NCBI GenBank assembly: GCA_028871175.1
Contig: JAGWNU010000001.1
Location: 1 to 64,000 of the forward strand
DNA from: Burkholderiaceae bacterium
GTDB taxonomy: Bacteria > Pseudomonadota > Gammaproteobacteria > Burkholderiales > Burkholderiaceae
Length of the DNA stretch: 64,000 nucleotides
Direction: 5' to 3'
A model generated the notes under the pieces. It searched no databases, was not told the DNA's origin, and saw only the letters and a program-made list of their open reading frames with translations. The number at the start of each line of letters is the position of its first letter. Position 1 is the stretch's first letter. Positions 56,928 through 64,000 of the stretch are shown piece by piece. The position numbers and the translations under genes were made by a program.

Positions 56928-58343
56928 TTGACGACCTCCCTGTACGTGCGCCTGCCGCACCGGCCCATTCAATCGCCCGAGCGCTGGTCGGCGGGCGCAC
57001 TTGCCTCCGTGCCCTTCGCACTGGTGCGCGAGGAAGGCGCGCAAGGGCCCCAGCGCATCGTGCGCGAGGGCACGTCGCGCCCTGACGACCTGCCGGCAGC
57101 CGACCGCCTGATCCTGCTGCTGCCCGCCGCCGACGTGCTGCTGGTCCCCGCCAACGTGCCCCCCCTGGCCCTGCCCAAGCTGCGCCTGGCGCTGCCCAAC
57201 CTGGTGGAAGACCGCCTCGTGCAGGACGCCCAGCAATGCCATATCGCCCTGGGCCCGCGCCTGACTGCCGCACCCGCACGCGGCTGGCGCGCCCGGGAAC
57301 CGCAGTCGCGCGCGCTGATGGTGGCCGATCGCGCATGGGTACGCTTCATCCTCGACACCTTCGGGGCGCACAGGCACCGCGCATGTCATCTAGTGCCTGC
57401 GCAGCTTTGCCTGCCGTTTGAAACGCCTGCGGCGCTTGCGCCTCGCGTGGAGGCCGCCACCGAGGCAGAGCGCGCCGAGCCGTCGCTCGATGCGCCTGCT
57501 GAACCCGCGGCCACGGAAGCCGCCTCGGCTGGCCTTGCGCCAGCCACCATTGCGCTCGACGCCGCACCGCCGTCCGACCCAGACGCCCCCGCTGCCGTCG
57601 ACATCACCGTACGCATCGGCCCCGCCGGTGGCTACGGCCTGCGGCTGATGCCTGCCAACGTCGCCAGCTGGCTGGCCATTGCGCCGGCCCCTGCCACGCT
57701 GATGGTGTCGCCCGCACTGCGCGAACTGGCGCCCAGCCTGTCGGCCGACCCCGCTGCCGCCGCACTCGACTGGACGGCCTGGGCTGCCGGGGCGCGCGCC
57801 GCGCTCGCGTCGGGTGAAGCCGATCTGTGCCAGTTTGATTTCGCCAACGGCGGCATGGCCAGCGTGGACTGGCGCCGCTGGCGCCTGCCGATCGCGCTGG
57901 CGGCGCTGATCGTGGTCGTGCAGCTCATCGGCATGAACGCACGCTGGCTCACGCTGCGCGCCGAGCAAAAGCGGCTCGACGCGGCCATGCGGACGCAGCT
58001 GCAAACCGCCTTCCCGAATACGCCGGTGATTCTCGACCCGCCCGCGCAGATGCGCCGCCAGGTCGAGCAGCTTCGTCTGGCGGCCGGAAAATCCGCGCCG
58101 GAAGATTTCCTGCCGCTGGCCGATCGATTTGCCCAGGCCGCCACGGGGCTTGCGCCCGATGCGCTGGTCGCGCTCGACTACCACGGCCGCGCGCTGACCG
58201 TGACGCTCAAGGACGGCACCGACACCAGCGCCCTGCGCACTGCCGCCCGCAACGTCGGCCTGAACATGGACACCGCCGAGGCGCCACGCGGCGCAGAAGC
58301 AACCGTACCCGGCTCGCGCTGGACGGTCACCATCGCCCAATAA
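56928..58343 (+). CDS. gspL: Type II secretion protein GspL
   Basis: A 471-residue bitopic protein that recruits the ATPase GspE. The start is TTG 56928 with GAGGAG a few bases upstream; no ATG gives the family N-terminus. The cytosolic actin-like domain covers about residues 1-310 (RLILLLPAADVLLVPANVPPLALPKLRLALPNLVEDRLVQDAQQCHIALG), the transmembrane helix about 318-338 (RLPIALAALIVVVQLIGMN), then a periplasmic ferredoxin-like domain. A 160-base gap separates it from gspK, so it may have its own promoter. Confidence 0.92.
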   Translation: MTTSLYVRLPHRPIQSPERWSAGALASVPFALVREEGAQGPQRIVREGTSRPDDLPAADRLILLLPAADVLLVPANVPPLALPKLRLALPNLVEDRLVQDAQQCHIALGPRLTAAPARGWRAREPQSRALMVADRAWVRFILDTFGAHRHRACHLVPAQLCLPFETPAALAPRVEAATEAERAEPSLDAPAEPAATEAASAGLAPATIALDAAPPSDPDAPAAVDITVRIGPAGGYGLRLMPANVASWLAIAPAPATLMVSPALRELAPSLSADPAAAALDWTAWAAGARAALASGEADLCQFDFANGGMASVDWRRWRLPIALAALIVVVQLIGMNARWLTLRAEQKRLDAAMRTQLQTAFPNTPVILDPPAQMRRQVEQLRLAAGKSAPEDFLPLADRFAQAATGLAPDALVALDYHGRALTVTLKDGTDTSALRTAARNVGLNMDTAEAPRGAEATVPGSRWTVTIAQ

Positions 58344-58353
58344 CGACGACGCC

Positions 58354-58926
58354 ATGGCGACTTCCCCCTCCTCCGCTTCCGGCGCATCCGCCTCTCGCCG
58401 CCTGCCGCGCTTCGGCGTGCCAGACCCCGTGCGCGACGCAGCCACCACGTTCTGGATGCAGCGCGAACCTCGTGAACGCCGCATCCTGGCTGGCGGCGGC
58501 GTGATCCTGCTGCTCGTCATCCTGTATCTCCTGCTATGGGAGCCCGCCTTCGAAGGCCAGCGCCGTATCGAAAAGGCCCTGCCGCAAATGCGTAGCCAAC
58601 TGACCGAAATGGAGACGCTGGGCCAGGAAGCGCGCGGACTCTCCGCCATCGCCGCCGCCCCGGTGCCGCATGGCGCCGAGCTGCAACAGGCACTCACGAC
58701 CAGCCTCAGCAACCACGGCCTGAAAGCCATGCGCATGGCCTTGTCGGGTGAGAGCGTGCAGGTGCAGCTGGATAAGGTGCCATTCGGCGCGGTGGCCGAG
58801 TGGCTGCAGGAAGTCAGGCAGGCCCAGCGCATGAAGGTGATCGACGCGAACATCAAGTACGTCGGCGCCACCGCCCTGGTCAACGTGACGGCGACGCTGC
58901 AAGGCCCCGCCGCCTCAGGCCACTGA
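58354..58926 (+). CDS. gspM: Type II secretion protein GspM
   Basis: A 190-residue inner-membrane protein. One helix at about residues 47-64 (ILAGGGVILLLVILYLLLWEPAFEGQRRIEKALPQMRSQL) is followed by a periplasmic ferredoxin-like domain (VQVQLDKVPFGAVAEWLQEVRQAQRMKVIDANIKYVGATALVNVTATLQGPAA). The WEPA motif after the helix and the C-terminal strands are typical. It stabilises GspL. It starts 10 bases after gspL. Confidence 0.92.
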   Translation: MATSPSSASGASASRRLPRFGVPDPVRDAATTFWMQREPRERRILAGGGVILLLVILYLLLWEPAFEGQRRIEKALPQMRSQLTEMETLGQEARGLSAIAAAPVPHGAELQQALTTSLSNHGLKAMRMALSGESVQVQLDKVPFGAVAEWLQEVRQAQRMKVIDANIKYVGATALVNVTATLQGPAASGH

Positions 58927-58943
58927 CGGATCGCCCCGTGCCA

Positions 58944-59786
58944 ATGGGAATCGAATCTCTGCCACCGCTGCGCATCCGCCGCCGCGCCGATGCCGACGAG
59001 CGCGCGAGCCTCGGCTGGCGCGTGCTCTGGTGTGTCGTCGCGCTGTTGGCCGTGGCGGCGACGCTGATTTCACAGTATCCGGCCGCATGGGCCGCGGAGC
59101 GCATTGCGCAGGCCACCGGGCGGCGTGTCTTGCTGGCCGACAGCCAGGGCAGCATCTGGCATGGCAGCGCCACGCTGGCGCTCACGGCAGGCAATGGCGG
59201 CGCAGATGCGACCGTGCTGCCCGGACGGTTGTCGTGGTCGATCGACATGCTGCCCCTGCTCACCGGCACCCTGCGCGCGCACATCGCGCACGACCACGCA
59301 CTGGAGCAGCCGGTCGCGCTGACGCTGACGCCAGGGCACTGGCAGGCGGAGCCCGGTGCGGTCAGGCTGCCGGCCTCGCTGCTGGAGGGCATTGGCGCGC
59401 CGTTCAATACGCTCAAGCTCGACGGCCGGCTGCGTGCGAGGTGGACGCCCCTGTCGGGCGAATTCGGACGCGGCAAGGGGCGTCCGGACACGGTCCAGGG
59501 CGCGCTGACCGTCACGCTTGAGCAGGTATCATCCAGCCTCAGCCGGGTGCGGCCGCTGGGCAGCTACCAGACCGTCGTGTCGTTTGGCGGCGCGGCCGGC
59601 GGCCCTGTGCAACTGGCACTGTCCACGCTGGCGGGGCCGCTGACGCTGCAGGGTCAGGGCACCCTCGGCCAGGGCGCACATTTTGACGGCGTGGCCAGCG
59701 CCACGCCGGCGTCGGAACCGCAATTGATCGGCCTGTTGAGCCTGCTCGGCCCGCGTGACGGGTCGCACTATCGACTACGCTTTTGA
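58944..59786 (+). CDS. gspN: Type II secretion protein GspN
   Basis: A 280-residue inner-membrane protein with one helix at about residues 25-45 (WRVLWCVVALLAVAATLISQYPAAW). The rest is the GspN domain, a beta-rich periplasmic region with LADSQGSIWHGSATLAL and GRLSWSID near its start. GspN is an optional type II component, common in Burkholderiales and Xanthomonas, of unclear role. GTG 58938 is an alternative start. It precedes gspD by 37 bases. Confidence 0.9.
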   Translation: MGIESLPPLRIRRRADADERASLGWRVLWCVVALLAVAATLISQYPAAWAAERIAQATGRRVLLADSQGSIWHGSATLALTAGNGGADATVLPGRLSWSIDMLPLLTGTLRAHIAHDHALEQPVALTLTPGHWQAEPGAVRLPASLLEGIGAPFNTLKLDGRLRARWTPLSGEFGRGKGRPDTVQGALTVTLEQVSSSLSRVRPLGSYQTVVSFGGAAGGPVQLALSTLAGPLTLQGQGTLGQGAHFDGVASATPASEPQLIGLLSLLGPRDGSHYRLRF

Positions 59787-59823
59787 TTCCCAAGCCGGCG
59801 CGCGAGCCAGCGTGCCGACAACC

Positions 59824-62244
59824 ATGAACGAGACCATGCACAACGCCTCTTCCCGACTCACCGTTCGCGCCATCGTCCTGGCATGCTGCGCAACAATGGT
59901 GGCCGGCTCGATGCCCGTCTACGCTGCCCCGCCGGCATCTGCCGCGTCTAGCCAGAATGGCAATCCGGGCGATGAGGTCTCGCTCAACTTCGTCAATGCC
60001 GACCTGGATTCCGTGGTCAAGGCCGTGGGCCAGGCGACCGGGAAGAACTTCATCGTCGACCCGCGCGTCAAGGGCACCGTCAACCTCGTCACCGAAAAGC
60101 CGGTGACGCGCGCGCAGGCGCTGGAATCGCTGGGCTCGATCCTGCGCATGCAGGGCTACGCGATTGTCGAGGGCAACGGCTTTACCAAGGTCGTGCCCGA
60201 GGCCGACGCCAAGCTGCAGGGCTCGCCCACCTCGGTGGGCTACGCGGGCAGCCGCGGCGGCGAGCAGGTCGTCACGCAGGTCTTCCGCCTGCAGCATGAG
60301 TCGGCCAACAACCTCGTGCCGGTGCTGCGCCCGATGATCGCGCCCAACAACACGATCACCGCCTACCCGGCCAACAACACGCTGGTCATTACCGATTACG
60401 CCGACAACCTGCGCCGCATCGGCCGCATCATCGCCTCGATCGACACCCCGGCCGCCGGCGAGACGGAGCTGATTCCGCTGAAGAACGCCGTGGCCATCGA
60501 CGTGGCCGCCACGCTGCAGAAGCTGCTCGACCCGTCGGCTGGTGGCGTGGGCGGTGCGGGCGCCGGCGCCGCATTGTCCGACCCGAGCCTGCGCACTGCG
60601 ATCGTGGCCGAGCCGCGCTCGAACAGCGTGATGATCCGCGCCTCGAGCGCAGCACGCCTCGCACAGGCCAAGCAACTGATCGCCAAGCTGGATGTGCCGG
60701 CCGCACGCCCGGGCAACATCTGGGTGGTGCCGCTCAAGAACGCCAACGCGGTGCAGCTGGCGACCACCCTGCGCGCCATCGTGGCGGCCGACGCCACCCT
60801 GTCGGCATCGCAGTCCAGCGGCCCGGGCGGCCAGAGCGCCTCGCAAGGGGCCACCTCCCAGCCCGCCAGTGGCACGACGGGCTCGCAGTCGAGCCAGAAC
60901 ACGCAGTCCACCAACTACGGCGGCGGTTCCGGCTCGGGCAGCGGCATGGGCAGCGGCAACTCGTCATTCCGGGCGTCGTTCGGGCAGAGCAACACGCCCA
61001 CCACGGGCGGCATCATCCAGGCCGATCCGGCCACCAACGCGCTCATCATCACCGCCAGCGAACCGGTCTACCGCAACCTGCGCGCCGTGATCGACGATCT
61101 GGACGCCCGCCGGGCGCAGGTCTACATCGAATCGATGATCGTTGAAGTCACGTCCGACAAGGCCTCGCAGCTCGGCATCCAGTGGATGGTCGGCGCGGGT
61201 GGACCGAACACCTACGGCTTTGGCGGCACGAACTTCGGCAGTGGCGCCGGCAACATCCTGAACCTCGGGGCCATTGCCGCCACCGTAGGCACCGGCGGCA
61301 TCGGCAGTACGGCCGCGCAAACCGCCATCGGCACCATCACGGGCAGCAATGTGTCCGGGCTGAATGGCGGCAACTTCGGCGTCTTCAACAAAGCCACGGG
61401 CCTCGGGGCGATCCTGTCGGCGCTCGGCTCGGACGGCTCGGTCAACGTGCTCTCCACACCCAACCTGATCACGCTGGACAACGAGGAAGCCAAGATCCTC
61501 ATCGGCCAGAACGTGCCGATCACCACCGGCTCGTATGCGCAGACCGGCAGCGCGGCGTCGGTCACGCCGTTCCAGACGTTCGATCGCAAGGACGTGGGTA
61601 TCACGCTGCGCGTGAAGCCGCAGATCACCGATGGGGGGCTGGTGAAGATGCAGATCTTCCAGGAGTCGTCGGCGGTGGTGAACGGCACGCAGAACGCCGT
61701 GCAGGGGCCGACGACCAACGTGCGGTCGATCGAAACCAACGTGCTGGCCAACGACGGCCAGATCGTCGTGCTCGGTGGCCTGCTGGAAGACAACTACCAG
61801 GACGGCGAGCAGAAGGTGCCGGGCCTGGGCGACATTCCCATCCTGGGCGCGCTGTTCCGCTCCGAGACCAAGCAGCGCAAGAAGACCAACCTCCTGGTAT
61901 TCCTGCGTCCGATCATCCTGCGCACGGCCGAGGCCACAGGTGCGCTGTCGGACAACCGCTACAACTACATGCGCGACACGCAGCAGGGCTTTGTCTCGCC
62001 CAACGTGCTGCCGACCACCTCCGACAAGGACACGCCGGTGCTGCCCTCGCCCGAGACCGTGCGCCCCGCCGTCAATTACGGCGATGTGAGCGTCGTGCCG
62101 CAAGGCACGCCGGGCGTGCAGGTGCCCCCTGGCGCCCCGATGCCGATGCCGCAGGGCACCACCCGCAGCCAGCCGCGCCTGCAGAACTTCGCGCCGCCCA
62201 TCTCGGGCGGCTACGATGCCAACGCACCGCGCAACGGCGGCTGA
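59824..62244 (+). CDS. gspD: Type II secretion secretin GspD
   Basis: The outer-membrane channel of the system, 806 residues. A signal peptide covers about residues 1-38 (IVLACCATMVAGSMPVYA). N0 begins EVSLNFVNADLDSVVKAVGQATGKNFIVDPRVKGTVNLV; N1-N3 follow. N3 carries a Ser/Gly-rich insertion (about 322-385), longer than usual. The secretin domain includes VPGLGDIPILGALF and the amphipathic lip QRKKTNLLVFLRPIIL (about 680-700). The C-terminal 110 residues are Pro-rich without a clear pilotin S-domain helix. ATG 59836 could also be used. No pilotin gene is adjacent. Confidence 0.97.
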   Translation: MNETMHNASSRLTVRAIVLACCATMVAGSMPVYAAPPASAASSQNGNPGDEVSLNFVNADLDSVVKAVGQATGKNFIVDPRVKGTVNLVTEKPVTRAQALESLGSILRMQGYAIVEGNGFTKVVPEADAKLQGSPTSVGYAGSRGGEQVVTQVFRLQHESANNLVPVLRPMIAPNNTITAYPANNTLVITDYADNLRRIGRIIASIDTPAAGETELIPLKNAVAIDVAATLQKLLDPSAGGVGGAGAGAALSDPSLRTAIVAEPRSNSVMIRASSAARLAQAKQLIAKLDVPAARPGNIWVVPLKNANAVQLATTLRAIVAADATLSASQSSGPGGQSASQGATSQPASGTTGSQSSQNTQSTNYGGGSGSGSGMGSGNSSFRASFGQSNTPTTGGIIQADPATNALIITASEPVYRNLRAVIDDLDARRAQVYIESMIVEVTSDKASQLGIQWMVGAGGPNTYGFGGTNFGSGAGNILNLGAIAATVGTGGIGSTAAQTAIGTITGSNVSGLNGGNFGVFNKATGLGAILSALGSDGSVNVLSTPNLITLDNEEAKILIGQNVPITTGSYAQTGSAASVTPFQTFDRKDVGITLRVKPQITDGGLVKMQIFQESSAVVNGTQNAVQGPTTNVRSIETNVLANDGQIVVLGGLLEDNYQDGEQKVPGLGDIPILGALFRSETKQRKKTNLLVFLRPIILRTAEATGALSDNRYNYMRDTQQGFVSPNVLPTTSDKDTPVLPSPETVRPAVNYGDVSVVPQGTPGVQVPPGAPMPMPQGTTRSQPRLQNFAPPISGGYDANAPRNGG

Positions 62245-62272
62245 CGCGACGTGGGCCGCGAAGGATAGAACC

Positions 62273-63829
62273 ATGGCAACCCAAGCTCCCACCACCGACG
62301 CCCGCACGCTGGAGCCGCCCTCGCAGTCGGCCGTGCGGCTGGTGCCGTACGCCTTTGCACGCGACGCCAAGCTGCTCGTCGCCCGGCAGGACATCGATAC
62401 GCTCGAAGTGTGGGTCTGCCCGGAAACGTCGCGCACGGCACTGGCCGAACTCGGCCGCGTGTTCGGCGCGCTGCAGCTCGTGACGCTCGACACGGCAGCA
62501 CTGTCCACCGCCACGCAGACGGCCTACAACGCGCAGGACGGCAGCGCCGCCCAGGTGGTGGGCGAAGTGGAAGGCGAAGTCGACCTCTCGCGCCTGATGC
62601 AGGACATCCCTGCCGTGGAAGACCTGCTCGAGTCCGAAGACGACGCACCGATCATCCGCATGATCAACGCGCTGCTCACGCAGGCCGCGCGCGAAGGTGC
62701 ATCGGATATCCACATCGAGCCGTTCGAGAATGCCTCCGTCGTGCGCTTCCGGGTGGACGGCACGCTGCGCGACGTCGTGCGCCCCAAGAAGGCGCTGCAC
62801 GGCGCGCTCATTTCGCGCATCAAGATCATGGCGCAGCTCGACATTGCCGAGAAACGCCTGCCGCAGGATGGCCGCATCACGTTGCGCGTGGGCGGCCGCC
62901 CCGTGGACGTGCGTGTGAGCACCCTGCCCACCGGCCACGGCGAGCGCGCAGTGCTGCGTCTGCTCGACAAGGAAGCCGGCCGGCTCGATCTCGGCAAGCT
63001 CGGCATGGGCGCCGGCACGCTGGCGCGCTTTGACCACCTGATCAACCAGCCGCACGGCATCGTGCTCGTCACCGGCCCGACGGGTTCAGGTAAGACGACC
63101 ACGCTGTACGCGGCGCTGTCGCGGCTCGATTCCGCTTCCACCAACATCATGACGGTGGAAGACCCGATCGAATACGACCTCGACGGCATTGGCCAGACGC
63201 AGGTCAACCCGAAGATCGACATGACGTTCGCCAAGGCCCTGCGCGCCATCCTGCGCCAGGACCCGGACGTGGTGATGATCGGGGAAATCCGCGACCTGGA
63301 AACCGCGCAGATTGCCGTGCAGGCCTCGCTGACGGGCCACCTGGTGCTGGCGACGCTGCACACGAACGATTCGGCCTCCGCCGTGACGCGCCTGATCGAC
63401 ATGGGGATCGAACCGTTCCTGCTGTCGTCGTCGCTGCTGGGTGTGCTGGCGCAGCGGCTGGTACGCCGCCTGTGCGTGCATTGCCGCCGCGAAGAAGTGC
63501 TCGAACTCACGCCTGCCGAGGTGGAAGCCGTGGCCGGCACGCTAGTTGCCGATGGCGTGGCACCCGCCGCACCGGCACGCAAATCGGTGTGGCACCACGT
63601 CGGCTGCGACCGTTGCAACCAATCCGGCTATCAGGGCCGCACTGGCGTGTACGAGCTGCTGACCGTCACGCCCGAGATCCAGACGATGATCCACCGCCAG
63701 GCCGCTGAATCCGAGATCAAGGCGTTCGCCATCGGGCAGGGTATGCAGACCATGCGCATGGATGCACAGCGCTGGATCGACACGGGCGCCACGTCGCTGG
63801 AAGAAGTGCTGCGAGTCACACGTGACTAA
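62273..63829 (+). CDS. gspE: Type II secretion ATPase GspE
   Basis: The cytosolic hexameric ATPase that drives pseudopilus assembly, 518 residues. N1E domain at about residues 1-90; SDIHIEPFENASVVRFRVDGTL starts the N2E domain; Walker A GPTGSGKTTT at about 268-277; Asp box and Walker B DPDVVMIGEIRDLETAQIA at about 325-343; His box GHLVLATLHTNDS at about 360; and the metal-binding four-Cys insertion CVHC (about 401-404) and CDRC (about 445-448), typical of GspE. AAGGA precedes ATG 62273. Confidence 0.97.
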   Translation: MATQAPTTDARTLEPPSQSAVRLVPYAFARDAKLLVARQDIDTLEVWVCPETSRTALAELGRVFGALQLVTLDTAALSTATQTAYNAQDGSAAQVVGEVEGEVDLSRLMQDIPAVEDLLESEDDAPIIRMINALLTQAAREGASDIHIEPFENASVVRFRVDGTLRDVVRPKKALHGALISRIKIMAQLDIAEKRLPQDGRITLRVGGRPVDVRVSTLPTGHGERAVLRLLDKEAGRLDLGKLGMGAGTLARFDHLINQPHGIVLVTGPTGSGKTTTLYAALSRLDSASTNIMTVEDPIEYDLDGIGQTQVNPKIDMTFAKALRAILRQDPDVVMIGEIRDLETAQIAVQASLTGHLVLATLHTNDSASAVTRLIDMGIEPFLLSSSLLGVLAQRLVRRLCVHCRREEVLELTPAEVEAVAGTLVADGVAPAAPARKSVWHHVGCDRCNQSGYQGRTGVYELLTVTPEIQTMIHRQAAESEIKAFAIGQGMQTMRMDAQRWIDTGATSLEEVLRVTRD

Positions 63830-63851
63830 GCCGCGATTACACGAATAGCGC

Positions 63852-64000
63852 ATGCCAGCCTTCCGCTACGAAGCCGCCGACGCCACCGGCAAGACCGACA
63901 AGGGTGTCATCGAAGCCGACAGCGCGCGTCAGGCGCGCACGCTGCTGCGTGCACGCGGGCTGACGCCGCTGCTGGTCGACGCGCTGGGCGCGCAGGCCAC
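63852..64000 (+). CDS. gspF: Type II secretion platform protein GspF, partial
   Basis: Only the first 49 residues are in the window (MPAFRYEAADATGKTDKGVI, then a helix ARQARTLLRARGLTPLLVDALGAQA). The start MPAFRYEA-x-D-x-x-G-x-x-x-KG is the usual GspF N-terminus. The three-helix inner-membrane platform protein would continue beyond 64000. It follows gspE by 22 bases, as in other loci. Confidence 0.93.
   Translation, partial: MPAFRYEAADATGKTDKGVIEADSARQARTLLRARGLTPLLVDALGAQA

Overview
The window is a GC-rich (roughly two-thirds G+C), gene-dense stretch of a beta-proteobacterial chromosome. The gene families and their arrangement best match Ralstonia or a close relative: trimeric Burkholderiales-type porins, a Bug-type solute receptor, HiPIP, hpd with a divergent Lrp regulator, and gspC divergent from gspGHIJKLMNDEF. 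The genus is an inference from gene content; no rRNA is present to confirm it. I see no transposase, integrase, prophage, CRISPR array or rRNA.

Layout. 1-8.7 kb: a truncated secreted protein, a DUF1415 protein, periplasmic glucan protein OpgD, an AGE-family sugar epimerase coupled to a citrate-type MFS symporter and an acetyltransferase, an orphan branched-chain amino-acid receptor and an AraC regulator. 8.7-18.6 kb: an alpha/beta hydrolase divergent from an XRE regulator, a PepSY membrane protein whose promoter contains a Fur box, an RpiR regulator, a porin, a YbiO-type mechanosensitive channel, an MFS exporter and a glutathione transferase. 18.6-21.7 kb: small uncharacterised genes, including two paralogues, and a secreted protein of unknown function. 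21.7-28.1 kb: a CDF metal exporter and an RcsB-like/BvgS-like phosphorelay pair. 28.2-36 kb: a four-gene Baeyer-Villiger monooxygenase operon with a convergent MerR regulator, then two tandem paralogous exported proteins of unknown function. 36-44.2 kb: adhesin-E-like protein, dihaem cytochrome c, tRNA-Arg(CCG), HiPIP, Bug receptor, second porin, a tiny secreted repeat protein, M20 peptidase and a DUF1835 protein. 44.3-52.6 kb: a Kef-type potassium efflux pair, a GNAT enzyme, a chemoreceptor, Lrp regulator, HPPD and a four-EF-hand protein. 52.7-64 kb: the type II secretion locus, with gspC leftward and gspG-H-I-J-K-L-M-N-D-E-F rightward; gspF runs off the end.

How the parts work together. The type II locus supplies pseudopilins, inner-membrane platform, secretin and ATPase for export of folded proteins. 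The BVMO, short-chain dehydrogenase, alpha/beta hydrolase and PF10118 protein are tightly spaced and start behind a promoter with two dyads, which suggests one catabolic unit turning an alcohol or ketone into an ester or lactone and then hydrolysing it. The response regulator and hybrid kinase are 4 bases apart and form one signalling module.

Most unusual observations: two copies of a roughly 215-base element (1081-1292 and 13900-14118), each between convergent genes, whose long hairpin stems differ in sequence but keep pairing by compensatory changes around a conserved loop; the tandem paralogous exported proteins beside the BVMO locus; a 94-residue secreted protein built from 12-residue RFDxY repeats; and a paired family of small Cys-containing proteins at 18.6-19.5 kb.
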